Below are positions 35,113 to 44,670 of a stretch of DNA of 64,000 nt, in pieces (the first letter of the stretch is position 1; every line of letters starts with the position of its first letter). The stretch is from Ekhidna lutea. GTDB taxonomy: Bacteria > Bacteroidota > Bacteroidia > Cytophagales > Cyclobacteriaceae. Under the pieces are notes generated by a model. That model ran no database searches. It worked only from the letters and a program-made list of their open reading frames with translations, and was not told the DNA's origin. Made by a program: the position numbers and the translations under genes. Where the stretch lies: the NCBI RefSeq assembly GCF_900188325.1, contig NZ_FZPD01000004.1:123501-187500 (forward strand), in the 5' to 3' direction.

Positions 35113-36282
35113 ATGTTACTTATAAGTGCACTTGCATCTGAGGTAAATCTATTGTTGATAATAAGCCTCGTTATTGTTTTCCTAGGATTGATCCTTAGGC
35201 GCTTCAATCAGCCTTACATTATCGCTTATATTCTTTCAGGAGTAATCTTAGGTCCCTATGGATTAGCTATCGTGACTGATACCGAAGTAGCCCAAAGCCT
35301 TGGCGATATAGGGTTGATCATTCTAATGTTCTTCATAGGAATGGAAATTTCCCTACCTGACTTCCTTAAACGATGGAAAGTGGCCTTTTTTGGTACTGGC
35401 ATGCAAGTCATTTTCAGCATTTTACTCATGTACATGTTGGGCAGCTTTCTCGACTGGTCCATCAATCGAGTGATCTTGCTAGGCTTCATTATAAGTATTA
35501 GTAGTTCAGCAGTTGTAATCAAGCTCGTTCAGGATAGGTCTTCATCAGATACAAAAACCAGTGATAATGTCATCAGCATATTGCTAACACAGGACATTCT
35601 CATCGTCCCAATGATAATTACGCTAACCCTGCTAGGAGGACAATCTCTTGATATCGGGCAAGTAACATTGCAGATAATTGGCGGGATTTTGATCATGATA
35701 GTCATGATCTATTTGATCAAAAAGCAAAGAATTAAACTCCCTTTTGAAAAGGTATTGAGTAAGGATCACGAATTACAAATTTTTGCCGGACTAATCGCAT
35801 GTTTTGGATTAGCACTCATCACCTCCTTGTTTGAATTATCTGCCAGCTTGGGTGCGCTTATTTCAGGCATCCTTATCAATGCCTCCGATTCGAATAAATG
35901 GCTGCACGATAGCCTGCATTCGTTTAGAGTAATTCTCATCTCGATTTTCTTTATATCTGTTGGAATGCTCATAGATCTTACATTTTTAAGTGAGCATATT
36001 ATAGCAGTTAGCTTCCTTGTGCTCATCGTCTACTTGTCAAATCACGGGATCAATACGCTCTCCCTCAGACTTCTGGGCAATGACTGGAAAGAAAGCCTCC
36101 TCGGAGGTTCATTCCTTGCACAAATTGGGGAGTTCAGTTTTGTGCTGGCAACTATCGGTCTACAGCAAGGTATAATCACTACATATGGATATCAAATCAC
36201 GATTATTGTAATTGCTATCACGATATTCATCAGCCCATTCTGGGTATCTCTTACTCAGCTTTTAATAGGAAAGAAGAGTTGA
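35113..36282 (+). CDS. Cation:proton antiporter, CPA2/KefB type
   Basis: 389 aa, about 12 TMs. IAYILSGVILGPYGLAIVTD near 33-52, LILMFFIGMEISLPDFLKRWK, ISSSAVVIKLVQDR and the late SFLAQIGEFSFVLA are CPA2 motifs. It stops after the membrane domain: no RCK/TrkA-N nucleotide-binding part, so it is not a full KefB. Probably exchanges K+ or Na+ for H+. Confidence 0.9.
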   Translation: MLLISALASEVNLLLIISLVIVFLGLILRRFNQPYIIAYILSGVILGPYGLAIVTDTEVAQSLGDIGLIILMFFIGMEISLPDFLKRWKVAFFGTGMQVIFSILLMYMLGSFLDWSINRVILLGFIISISSSAVVIKLVQDRSSSDTKTSDNVISILLTQDILIVPMIITLTLLGGQSLDIGQVTLQIIGGILIMIVMIYLIKKQRIKLPFEKVLSKDHELQIFAGLIACFGLALITSLFELSASLGALISGILINASDSNKWLHDSLHSFRVILISIFFISVGMLIDLTFLSEHIIAVSFLVLIVYLSNHGINTLSLRLLGNDWKESLLGGSFLAQIGEFSFVLATIGLQQGIITTYGYQITIIVIAITIFISPFWVSLTQLLIGKKS

Positions 36283-36287
36283 AAATC

Positions 36288-37352
36288 TTAAAAATCAATA
36301 TCACCCCAGACGCTTGACTTTGCATAGGAAAAATATCCTCTGTCAATTACAATCGGCGAAGTAATATTATTATGATAGAGTCCTCCGGTACCCAGCCCGT
36401 GAAATTCATCACTATTGGAGTATGTAGAAGCAAATTGAGCTATTGCATTAAGGCCAAGATTAGATTCCAGATATGAGGTGATCCACCACTTAATTCCATG
36501 TATCTCTGCCAGGTCAATCCATTCTTGTGAGGACGCAAAACCTCCATGTAGGGTAGGCTTAATAACCACATAGTGAGGCTTTAACTCCTGCATTAAATCT
36601 ACACGGTCTCTCGACGAATAAATCCCTATAAGTTCTTCATCCAGCGCTATTGGTATTTCACTTCTGTTACATACAAGTTCCATTGCTTCATGTTGCATTG
36701 GCATAATGGGTTGTTCGATCGAATGAATATTAAACTTACTCAGCTCTTTCAGTTTAAAAAGCACCTCATTTGTTTGAAAAGATCCATTTGCATCTAATCG
36801 AATGATAAGATCCTCCGATACTGAACGTAAAGATTTGATTATTTCTATTTCGGTTTCAAAATCGAGCGAACCCACTTTTAGTTTAATACATCTAAACCCT
36901 TGATTCAACTTTTCCACGATTTGCTCTTGCATGAAATTTTTATCCCCCATCCAAACCAGACCATTTATCGGAAGCTTAATTTTTTCCAAATTTTCACTAA
37001 AAATCAACTTCTTCCCGCCATGAATTAAGTCCAGAAATGCCATTTCCATCCCAAAGCGAACGCTTGGGATTGCAGGAGGCACCAGCTTACTCACTACATC
37101 ATAAACTTCTTCTTCTGATTCCGGAGTAACAATTTCTTCAATATCGACACACAACCTCTCAAGAAAATTAGGCACATCTTCAACATCTTCCGGACTGAGT
37201 CTTTGAATTGGGGCGACCTCACCAATTCCGAACCTTCCATCCTTATCAATCAATTTTAAAAACCAAACCTTCCGATCACTCATCTCTCCCCTACTTGTCC
37301 GGGCAGAAAATTTAAAATCAAGAACATACGGTTTAATTTCGAGGCTCAACAT
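36288..37352 (-). CDS. menC: o-Succinylbenzoate synthase (menaquinone pathway)
   Basis: 354-aa enolase-superfamily enzyme converting SHCHC to o-succinylbenzoate. Catalytic barrel motifs: RCIKLKVG near 196 (KxK base), LIIRLDANGSF near 221 (metal Asp), IHSIEQP (metal Glu), IALDEEL (metal Asp), YVVIKPTLHGGF (second Lys). N-terminal cap with GIGEVAPIQRLSPE is as in Bacteroidota MenC. The start codon shares CATG with the divergent QueA-like start. No other men gene is adjacent. Confidence 0.88.
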   Translation of the reverse strand: MLSLEIKPYVLDFKFSARTSRGEMSDRKVWFLKLIDKDGRFGIGEVAPIQRLSPEDVEDVPNFLERLCVDIEEIVTPESEEEVYDVVSKLVPPAIPSVRFGMEMAFLDLIHGGKKLIFSENLEKIKLPINGLVWMGDKNFMQEQIVEKLNQGFRCIKLKVGSLDFETEIEIIKSLRSVSEDLIIRLDANGSFQTNEVLFKLKELSKFNIHSIEQPIMPMQHEAMELVCNRSEIPIALDEELIGIYSSRDRVDLMQELKPHYVVIKPTLHGGFASSQEWIDLAEIHGIKWWITSYLESNLGLNAIAQFASTYSNSDEFHGLGTGGLYHNNITSPIVIDRGYFSYAKSSVWGDIDF

Positions 37353-38511
37353 GGATCTAAAATTAGACGATTTTCTCTACGAACTGCCAGATGACAGGAT
37401 TGCCAAGCATCCACCTGAGACAAGAGGTGGCTCCCGGCTACTCGTTTATAAACAAGGTGAAATTTCTCATCACGAATTTATGAACATTCCTTCCCTATTG
37501 CCTGATGAATCACTGCTTGTTTTTAATGACACGAAGGTTATTCCAGCCCGTATCATTCTTCATAAAGAGAGTGGTGCTAGAATTGAAGTTTTCCTATTGG
37601 AACCTCTTACACCATCTAAAGTGCATGAAGAGGTAATGAATACGAAAAAAGAGTGCTCCTGGAAATGCATGATTGGAAATGCGAAAAAATGGAAAATTGG
37701 AACATCGCTTCACTTAGAAGATTTATCTCTCAATGCCATTCGTACCGCACATGATGAGGTGACTTTTCATTGGAATAACAGTCTCACTTTCTCTGATTTA
37801 TTGACCGAAATAGGTAAAATCCCACTTCCACCTTACATTGATAGAGAAGTAGAAGAGTTTGATCAAGAGCGTTATCAAACTGTGTATTCACGCATGAAGG
37901 GTGCCGTAGCAGCACCAACAGCCGGACTTCATTTTACAAACGAAATAATTGAAACCATCACTAAAAAAAGGATCAAAACAGATTATCTCACCCTTCATGT
38001 CTCAGCTGGCACCTTTCAGCCAATAAAAAATGCCAACATCGCCGAACACCCTATGCATAATGAGCAAATATGGGTGAGCAGAGAAAATGTAGAGAATCTT
38101 CTTCTTGCCAAAAAGGTCATTTCAGTCGGAACAACCTCTATGAGAACCTTGGAAAGCTTGTATTGGTATGGTGTGAAACTAAAAAGTGGTGATTCTGAGT
38201 TTTTTATAGATAAAAAAGATGCCTACAACCTAAAACCAATTGAAAGAGAGGAAGCACTTCAATATGTTTTAGAGGAGATGAAACGACGAAATGTCGAGCG
38301 AATCGGCGGTCAAACGGAAATATTCATTTACCCAGGCTACAAGTTCCAAATATGTGATGGATTGGTTACAAACTATCATTTGCCGGGCTCTACATTAATA
38401 CTGCTCGTCGCATCATTTATAGGCAATGACTGGAAACACGTGTATGACAGTGCATTAAATAACAACTACAGATTCCTTAGCTATGGAGATAGCTCACTGC
38501 TTCTACCCTAG
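37351..38511 (+). CDS. queA: S-adenosylmethionine:tRNA ribosyltransferase-isomerase (QueA) family
   Basis: 386 aa, longer than typical QueA (about 350). The reaction adds the cyclopentene ring precursor from SAM to preQ1-tRNA in queuosine synthesis. Motifs: LPDDRIAKHPPETRGGSRLLV, LVFNDTKVIPARI, SRMKGAVAAPTAGLHFT, GTTSMRTLESL, GGQTEIFIYPGYKFQICDGLVTNYHLPGSTL. Some positions differ from classical QueA (KHPPETRGGS versus QHPxEPRDxS), so it may be the second Bacteroidota paralogue with an unproven substrate. Starts on the same CATG as menC. Confidence 0.85.
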   Translation: MDLKLDDFLYELPDDRIAKHPPETRGGSRLLVYKQGEISHHEFMNIPSLLPDESLLVFNDTKVIPARIILHKESGARIEVFLLEPLTPSKVHEEVMNTKKECSWKCMIGNAKKWKIGTSLHLEDLSLNAIRTAHDEVTFHWNNSLTFSDLLTEIGKIPLPPYIDREVEEFDQERYQTVYSRMKGAVAAPTAGLHFTNEIIETITKKRIKTDYLTLHVSAGTFQPIKNANIAEHPMHNEQIWVSRENVENLLLAKKVISVGTTSMRTLESLYWYGVKLKSGDSEFFIDKKDAYNLKPIEREEALQYVLEEMKRRNVERIGGQTEIFIYPGYKFQICDGLVTNYHLPGSTLILLVASFIGNDWKHVYDSALNNNYRFLSYGDSSLLLP

Positions 38512-38945
38512 GTGGACTTCATTTTAATCCTTTGATCACGAATGTAGTCCAGGGAAAACTTCCCACTACCCGCAATCCCAACCACGATAAGAAGTCCAAG
38601 AGTAATTGCTGCTACAGGAAACTCCATATAGTTTTCAGCAGTTAGCATTTGCTTATAGTTGAAGATTACGGCTCCAGCAAGAATCGGGATGTTAAGCAAG
38701 CACATCCATCGTGTAAGAGCACCACACATTAGAATAATACCTCCGGCCATGTGGATGAAAATAATGGCATGAGCTAAATGAGCTGCCACAAAAACCCATC
38801 CTACTGACTGAATGTTAGCTGTGAAACTATCAAAATTACTTGCAAAGACAATTCCTTTGTAAGTAATAAAGCCACCCAAAGCAATTCGAAGAAAATCGAC
38901 CAAAATGGGTGGATTTATTGATTCGAGTTTTTGAACAATCCCCAT
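38508..38945 (-). CDS. DoxX family membrane protein
   Basis: 145 aa with four TMs: LVDFLRIALGGFITYKGIVF (DoxX opening), VFVAAHLAHAIIFIHMAGG, MCLLNIPILAGAVIF, AAITLGLLIVVGIAGSGKFSLD. The terminal GxGKxSxD is the DoxX signature. Function is often linked to redox or sulfur handling; not assignable here. Overlaps the QueA gene end by 4 nt. Confidence 0.85.
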   Translation of the reverse strand: MGIVQKLESINPPILVDFLRIALGGFITYKGIVFASNFDSFTANIQSVGWVFVAAHLAHAIIFIHMAGGIILMCGALTRWMCLLNIPILAGAVIFNYKQMLTAENYMEFPVAAITLGLLIVVGIAGSGKFSLDYIRDQRIKMKST

Positions 38946-39047
38946 AACTTATGCCATTTGGTGTATCATTAAGTTATTCAAAAAATCATTCAATTGCAAT
39001 TTTTACGACTCGGTAGAACCGTTCAGGCTATTCATCGAAAGAATAAA

Positions 39048-39097
39048 AAATACCCTAAATAGGGTATTGATTGCCAGTAGCAAACACCCTTGTTTTG
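39048..39097 (+). promoter_or_regulatory. Promoter with overlapping palindromic operator
   Basis: Arms AATACCCTA and TAGGGTATT around AA (39048-39067) form a near-perfect palindrome. TTG at 39067-39069, 20-nt spacer and TTGTTTTG at 39090-39097 resemble a Bacteroidota promoter, with the palindrome touching the -33 element. A downstream terminator at 39259 would define a transcript of about 180 nt. Confidence 0.45.
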
Positions 39098-39119
39098 TAT
39101 TACCAACTATTCAAAAGCT

Positions 39120-39221
39120 ATGAGTCAATTATTAAAAACCTTGTCTCTAGAACGAGTTCACTTAGAACTATTCGGGAAATGTTTCCTATTAATTCTAATC
39201 CTCGCTCTTTTGATACTTTGA
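39120..39221 (+). CDS. Possible 33-aa hydrophobic peptide
   Basis: MSQLLKTLSLERVHLELFGK followed by a hydrophobic end CFLLILILALLIL and TGA. The amphipathic then membrane-spanning pattern resembles small membrane peptides or type I toxins, but there is no homology evidence. It is the best ORF inside the promoter-to-terminator unit at 39048-39285; a longer 79-codon frame from 39071 has no recognisable features. The unit could also be a non-coding RNA. The rest of 38946-39323 holds nothing else I can name. Confidence 0.3.
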   Translation: MSQLLKTLSLERVHLELFGKCFLLILILALLIL

Positions 39222-39258
39222 TCGCTCTGATCACCGCACTACTATTTACCGTTAAACA

Positions 39259-39284
39259 TTTAAAAAGCGCCCAAGGGCGCTTTT
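39259..39284 (+). terminator. Rho-independent terminator
   Basis: AAAAGCGCCC, AA loop region, GGGCGCTTTTTT: GC-rich 8 to 10-bp stem with a six-T tail on the plus strand. It has no annotated gene upstream on the same strand other than the candidate unit at 39097-39258. On the minus strand it could also serve the SIMPL gene only if read in reverse, but that gene stops at 39324 and the A-run makes it bidirectional. Confidence 0.8.
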
Positions 39285-39323
39285 TTCATTATGGTTTATC
39301 AGCTCAATAAATAGTTTTTCGTA

Positions 39324-40028
39324 TCACTCAATCTCAAATCTTGCGAGAATTTTATAGTCTAATATTATTTCTCTGAAATTGAGATTATATTCTGGTTCCC
39401 AATAATCGCTAGCTAAAGCTCTGCTAACCGCCCCTGCTGACCTCAATCGATAGCTATATCCATAACTGTCAGCTTCATGCTCAATGCCAATTTCCTCAAC
39501 AAACAAAAGCCCTTTTACTTCCTGACCTATTTCTGTGAGCATCAAATCAGCTTTTTTCTTTGCAGACTTTATAGCATCAACTTTTGTTTTGGATTTGTAA
39601 TCAGACAGATCAGAATGATCAACTTTATCAAGAGATATGTAATCAACTCGAAGTTTTCCCACCTTCTCATATACTTTGCTTACATGCTCTACATCATTCA
39701 AGGTAAGTTTATATCGTTTAGTAGTGTTTAATGTTGGCTGAAAAACGCCATAGTGTATGTTTCCATCGATATCTTCAATAACCAACTGTTCATCGGGATT
39801 TATACCAATAGATTTTAAGGTATCAACGAGTGCATGCTCGATTTCTGAAATTGGATGTCGCTTCTTATTTCTCTCTGTGATTCGAATGGAAAGCTCAATC
39901 TTATCTGGCACAATAGTCATTTGAGACTCACCTGTTACTTCCACATAAGGGAGACTTCTGATTAGTCTGGTTTGAGCGAACGATGATAGCGAAATAAAAA
40001 CGACGACAATTAAGGATGATATTTTCAT
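39324..40028 (-). CDS. SIMPL domain (DUF541) protein
   Basis: 234 aa with signal peptide (about 1-18). SLPYVEVTGESQMTIVPDKIELSIRI is the classic SIMPL opening; KTKVDAIKSAKKKADLMLTEIG is the conserved helix. Periplasmic family first linked to oxidative stress and IRAK-interacting proteins; molecular role is unclear. The terminator at 39259-39284 would act at its 3' end. Confidence 0.88.
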   Translation of the reverse strand: MKISSLIVVVFISLSSFAQTRLIRSLPYVEVTGESQMTIVPDKIELSIRITERNKKRHPISEIEHALVDTLKSIGINPDEQLVIEDIDGNIHYGVFQPTLNTTKRYKLTLNDVEHVSKVYEKVGKLRVDYISLDKVDHSDLSDYKSKTKVDAIKSAKKKADLMLTEIGQEVKGLLFVEEIGIEHEADSYGYSYRLRSAGAVSRALASDYWEPEYNLNFREIILDYKILARFEIE

Positions 40029-40264
40029 ATTTTAATTTTTGTTTGATTCTCTATGTATCCCTGTAAGTACTCATGTGGTAACTATGCTTTCTACCATTCC
40101 AATACAATCACGGTTAAATGCAATTATTTATTCGATTAGGTACAGTTTGAGTTTATCAAAAAACTTCAAAAGTGGCTATGAAACTGTCCCATTTTAAGAT
40201 GGCCTTAGAAATATTTATCGCATGCACGTTAAGTGAGTAAATTGCATCTATTAGACACATAAGC

Positions 40265-40891
40265 ATGGAAACAGTTAGATATAGTGTTACAGAAGAACGA
40301 CTGAACGTAATAACGCATGCGATTGGGGTTATCTTCGGGGCTGTTGCTACAGGTTTTATGTTGCTAAAAACCAACTCTTTAGAATCACGAATTGCGGTTC
40401 TAACCTTTGGCATAAGCCTGATACTCTTATACACAGCTTCTACCCTATATCATTTAGCTACAAAACCGGAGCAAAGAGTTAAGCTTCGTATATTCGACCA
40501 TGCCGCTATTTATGTATTGATAGCGGGTACTTACACACCTGTATGTATGATCACACTAAGTGACAGTATTGGATTTACCCTGCTAATTATTATCTGGAGC
40601 GTTGCGATTTGTGGAGTAACATTAAAACTGTTCTTCACAGGACGATTCGATCGACTATCCACCATTATGTATATAGCCATGGGTTGGATTGCTTTATTTG
40701 CTATTAAACCCCTACTTTCAGCTATGAACACAGATGGCCTTCTGTGGATGTTGTATGGAGGAATATTTTATACAATAGGTGCAGGGCTTTACAGCATTCG
40801 CTCAATTCCTTTTAATCACGCCATATTTCATGTATGTGTTTTGGGTGGCAGCATATGCCATTTCATAATGGTGTATTTTCATGTTTTATAG
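40265..40891 (+). CDS. Hemolysin III family / PAQR-like membrane protein (TrhA)
   Basis: 208 aa, seven TMs. EERLNVITHAIGVIFGAVATG, STLYHLATKPEQRVKLRIFDHAAIYVLIAGTYTP with the S...H...D...H metal-site pattern, and a C-terminal HAIFHVCVLGGSICHF with the HxxxH zinc ligands. Family members influence membrane energetics. Named hemolysin for historical reasons; no toxin role is implied. Confidence 0.92.
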   Translation: METVRYSVTEERLNVITHAIGVIFGAVATGFMLLKTNSLESRIAVLTFGISLILLYTASTLYHLATKPEQRVKLRIFDHAAIYVLIAGTYTPVCMITLSDSIGFTLLIIIWSVAICGVTLKLFFTGRFDRLSTIMYIAMGWIALFAIKPLLSAMNTDGLLWMLYGGIFYTIGAGLYSIRSIPFNHAIFHVCVLGGSICHFIMVYFHVL

Positions 40892-41021
40892 TATCATAAT
40901 CGACATAAACTCATAACAAAACGGAATATCTGAATAGGTAATTCGGAATGGATTGTATAACTTATTATAAGTTTATTCTTAACCGTTAATGACTATTTGC
41001 CTACCCATTTTTATTAAAAAA

Positions 41022-44000
41022 ATGATCAGACTCTACTCTCTACTGGTCTGTGTTGGCACATTTTTCTTGCCCCTGATTAATGATGCACAGCAACTAAACC
41101 AACAGAAAAGGTTGAGTCAGTTTGTGCTTAGAAGCTGGAATACAAACGCTGGACTTACTTCTGAGTCTGTCAGCGAAATGGTTCAGACAAATGATGGTTA
41201 CATCTGGATTGGAACGTACACAGGCTTACATCGTTTTGACGGGAAGGATTTCACCGTATTTACTAATCAAAACAGTGACTTACCATCATCTAATGTGCTA
41301 AGAATTGAAAAGGGGCAGGGAGGGGAACTTTGGCTTGGAACGCTCCATGGAATAGCTATATATGAAAACGGGGTTTTTACTGTTCCTGAAAAGCTCGATT
41401 CTGTAGAGAACTTAAGCATCGAGGAGATGCTAATTACCAGAGATGGAGATTTATGGTTTAGCACTAAATCAAACAATCTCTTCTACTATAATCAGAATAG
41501 TCTAACCGAATTCACTAAAGAGTTTGGTGTAGAAAATAGCACAGTACTTTCAATGTGCGAAGATCGCAACGGAAATGTGTACTTTGGAACCGATGACTCG
41601 CAGCTGATCATCTATTCACCATCAGGAACCTTAGTAAAGTATAGCCTTGGAAATGATCTGAATGGAATAAATGTAATGGAATCAAAGAGCGGCCTAACCT
41701 ATTTGGGAACCGGTGATGGATTTTACCTGTGGGATGGAACCGAGCTTATAAAAAATCCAATCTTAGGTTCCTCAACTGTTAACTCAATTCTAATAGATGA
41801 AAATAAAACATTTTGGCTAGGTACAATGAAGGGCCTTTTCAGATATCAATCCACAACACAATCATTAGATTCGCTCACTGAACAAAATGGCATTCCAAAC
41901 AATATCATTGAAGATCTAATTTTTGATTCTCAAGGTAATGTTTGGGTTGGAACCTATCGAAGCGGGATATTCTATTTAGGGGACGGCTCAATCACCAGTT
42001 TTACAAAAAATGATGGACTAGCCACAAATATAATCAGTAGTGTTACAGAACTTAATGAAGAAACATTTCTACTTGGTAATGAAAATGGATCACTAAACCT
42101 CCTTCAGAACGGGCAAATTTCTGATTATAAACCAGCAATTTCAATTCCATCTGAGCGACTGAAAAACTTATTCACTGATAGCAAAGGTCGTGTTTGGGTC
42201 TGTACTTATGGTGGTCTGGTAATCCTGGATGGTCCCCGAAGTAAACACTATAAGGTATCAAATGGCTTTCCAGACAATTTTATCAGGCTTGCTTATGAGG
42301 ATAAAGACGGAACCATCTGGCTTGGGACTAAAAATGCAGGACTATTGCTTTTCGAAAGCGACGACCTAAGTAAATGGAAGTCAATCACTATCGAAGATGG
42401 CTTGAGTAGCAATTACATTATGTCTATAGAGGAGAATAAAAATGGAGACATGATTGTAGCCACTATTAGTGGTTTGAATTTTATCCGTGACAAAGAAGTC
42501 TTTAAAACTGTAACCACCGACGATGGGCTGCCGTCAAACTTTATGTTTTCCACTCAAGCTACTTCTGAATATATCTGGATTGCTTCTAATGATGGGCTTT
42601 CCGGTTATAGTGAGAATGGAATTGTAAATTTCAATACAGAAAGGGGAATGCCTACTAACATCATTTATGATGTCATTGCAGATAAAAGTGGGACTCTTTG
42701 GATGCCAGCTGAAAACGCTATTCTTGCTATCAAAATAACAGCTTTAGAAGCTGCCGCGGAAAACCCGGAAAAAGGAATAAAAGTCAAGCAATATGACGAA
42801 AGCTATGGGATGAAAAACAGTCACTGTCTAGGTGCAGTTTTAACATTTGTAGATTCGAAGGATAGGTTCTGGGTTCCAACCATCGGAGGAATAGTAATGA
42901 TGGATCCAGACAATATTAACACACCATCATTCACACCAAGTATCATAATTGAAGGAATACAGGCAGACAATGTTCACTTACCTTTAGGAGAGGGCGTCAG
43001 TGTGCCGTCCGGCACTAACCGACTGTTGATAGATTTTACTGGAATCAGCTATGCACAAACAGAACTGCTACAGTTTCGATATAAGCTCAGCCCTTTCGAT
43101 GATGAATGGGTAATAGCATCAAATGAAAGAAATGCAATCTACACCAACCTTACACCTGGCAACTACGAATTCGAACTACAAACAGGTGTTGAAGGAAATT
43201 TCACCGACTCCACACTTACTACTCGAATCAGGATTGAAGCTTCGTGGTGGCAAACTACGTGGGCAAAAATTCTGCTGATCTTCGCAGTGATTTGTCTTGC
43301 TTTATTTATCTATTGGATCAGGTTGCGATCTCTTAGAAAGAATAATATCAGGCTTGAAGAGACGGTTACTAAAAGGACAGAGGAAATTGAAAACCAGAAG
43401 CGTGAACTGAAAAGTGCTATTGAGCAATTGAGAAGTGCTCAAGAGCAAATGATACAATCAGACAAAATGGCTTCATTAGGGATTTTAGCTGCAGGAGTTG
43501 CCCATGAAATTAATAACCCTTTAAATTTCATACAAGGCGGTATTGAAGGATTAGAACAAAAACTAAAAAAGCACAAAAGCATAAAGAAAGAAGATTATGG
43601 AGTTTTAATTGGAGCTGTTAAAGAGGGTATTTCAAGGGCCTCCACAATTGTGCATAGCTTAAATGAATTTAGTCATGCATCTGAAGATAAGTTAGAACCC
43701 TGTGACGTACATCACTTAATTGATAATTGTATTACCATGATTGGTTACCGACTTAAGAATGGGATAGAATTAACTAAAAACTATGATAGCAAAGAAGCCA
43801 TTGTACTCGGCAACAACGGAAAACTGCACCAAGCGTTTCTAAATATTATCACAAATTCAATTCAAGCAATAGATAGAAAAGGGAAAATTACAGTTGAAAC
43901 TGAAATCAATAGTGAAAACATATTCATTGAATTTATTGATTCAGGACACGGTATAAAACCGGAGCATCTCACCAAAATAACTGAGCCCTTCTTTAGCACA

Positions 44001-44141
44001 AAAGAGCCGGGAAAAGGTACGGGGCTGGGGCTTTCTATTACCTACACAATTATCAATGAGCATAAAGGTAAGTTAGCATACAATTCAGAATGGGGTAAAG
44101 GAACCACTGCCAGAGTTTCCTTGCCACTGCTTAAAAAGTAA
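41022..44141 (+). CDS. Two-component propeller sensor histidine kinase
   Basis: 1039 aa from ATG 41022. Signal peptide about 1-24, then a periplasmic double beta-propeller of Reg_prop repeats (GYIWIGTYTGLHRFDGK, GNVWVGTYRSGIF, GTIWLGTKNAGL), a Y_Y_Y domain (LQFRYKLSPFDDEWV...LTPGNYEFELQ), one TM near 755, a coiled coil, HisKA MASLGILAAGVAHEINNPLNF and HATPase_c with LNIITNSIQAI, DSGHGI, GTGLGLSI. It lacks the C-terminal receiver and AraC parts of hybrid propeller sensors, so it must signal to a separate regulator not found adjacent. Often linked to glycan or nutrient sensing. Confidence 0.92.
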   Translation: MIRLYSLLVCVGTFFLPLINDAQQLNQQKRLSQFVLRSWNTNAGLTSESVSEMVQTNDGYIWIGTYTGLHRFDGKDFTVFTNQNSDLPSSNVLRIEKGQGGELWLGTLHGIAIYENGVFTVPEKLDSVENLSIEEMLITRDGDLWFSTKSNNLFYYNQNSLTEFTKEFGVENSTVLSMCEDRNGNVYFGTDDSQLIIYSPSGTLVKYSLGNDLNGINVMESKSGLTYLGTGDGFYLWDGTELIKNPILGSSTVNSILIDENKTFWLGTMKGLFRYQSTTQSLDSLTEQNGIPNNIIEDLIFDSQGNVWVGTYRSGIFYLGDGSITSFTKNDGLATNIISSVTELNEETFLLGNENGSLNLLQNGQISDYKPAISIPSERLKNLFTDSKGRVWVCTYGGLVILDGPRSKHYKVSNGFPDNFIRLAYEDKDGTIWLGTKNAGLLLFESDDLSKWKSITIEDGLSSNYIMSIEENKNGDMIVATISGLNFIRDKEVFKTVTTDDGLPSNFMFSTQATSEYIWIASNDGLSGYSENGIVNFNTERGMPTNIIYDVIADKSGTLWMPAENAILAIKITALEAAAENPEKGIKVKQYDESYGMKNSHCLGAVLTFVDSKDRFWVPTIGGIVMMDPDNINTPSFTPSIIIEGIQADNVHLPLGEGVSVPSGTNRLLIDFTGISYAQTELLQFRYKLSPFDDEWVIASNERNAIYTNLTPGNYEFELQTGVEGNFTDSTLTTRIRIEASWWQTTWAKILLIFAVICLALFIYWIRLRSLRKNNIRLEETVTKRTEEIENQKRELKSAIEQLRSAQEQMIQSDKMASLGILAAGVAHEINNPLNFIQGGIEGLEQKLKKHKSIKKEDYGVLIGAVKEGISRASTIVHSLNEFSHASEDKLEPCDVHHLIDNCITMIGYRLKNGIELTKNYDSKEAIVLGNNGKLHQAFLNIITNSIQAIDRKGKITVETEINSENIFIEFIDSGHGIKPEHLTKITEPFFSTKEPGKGTGLGLSITYTIINEHKGKLAYNSEWGKGTTARVSLPLLKK

Positions 44142-44149
44142 TTTTAGAA

Positions 44150-44665
44150 ATGTCGATAACATTATCTGCCCCTATTCTCAAATTCGAATCAGAGCTTTGG
44201 AGCTACTATGTTCCTATTCCAAAAGAATTGGGTCATTCATTGATTGATGGAGAAAATCGCAGAGTTAAGTGTACAATAAATTCTGGTGAGCCAATCTATA
44301 CCGCATTAATGCACAAAGGGGATGTATTTAGCATTTATGTGAAAACCGATTTTCTCAAAAAGAACGGATTATCTGAAGGTGATGAAGTCAAAGTAGCGTT
44401 GGAAAAAGATGCATCAGAATATGGAATGCCAGTTCCGGAATCTTTTCAGGCCCTAATGGATCAGGATGACGAAGGATTAAAGTTTTTCAAACAGCTGACC
44501 ATGGGCAAACAACGGAGTTTGATTCATATTGTAGGAAAAGTGAAAAATGTGAACAGCCAGATCGCGAAAGGGCTTGCCATAATGCACCACCTCAAAGAAG
44601 AAAAAGGTGAATTAGACTTTAAACGGTTGAATGTCCTTATCAAGGAATACAACAATCGCAAATAA
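44150..44665 (+). CDS. YdeI/OmpD-associated (DUF1905) family protein
   Basis: 171 aa. N-terminal DUF1905 barrel: WSYYVPIPKELGHSLIDG, RRVKCTINSGEPIYTALM, FLKKNGLSEGDEVKVALEKD. C-terminal helical YdeI part: SLIHIVGKVKNVNSQIAKGLAIMHHL. Homologues are tied to bacteriocin or polymyxin tolerance in enterics, but the biochemical role is unknown. It starts 8 nt after the propeller kinase. Confidence 0.82.
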   Translation: MSITLSAPILKFESELWSYYVPIPKELGHSLIDGENRRVKCTINSGEPIYTALMHKGDVFSIYVKTDFLKKNGLSEGDEVKVALEKDASEYGMPVPESFQALMDQDDEGLKFFKQLTMGKQRSLIHIVGKVKNVNSQIAKGLAIMHHLKEEKGELDFKRLNVLIKEYNNRK

Positions 44666-44670
44666 TCAAA

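Noticed and set aside
39071..39310. 79-codon plus-strand ORF
   Set aside because: It runs through the terminator hairpin and shows no domain or signal; the shorter frame at 39120 is more plausible, though also weak.
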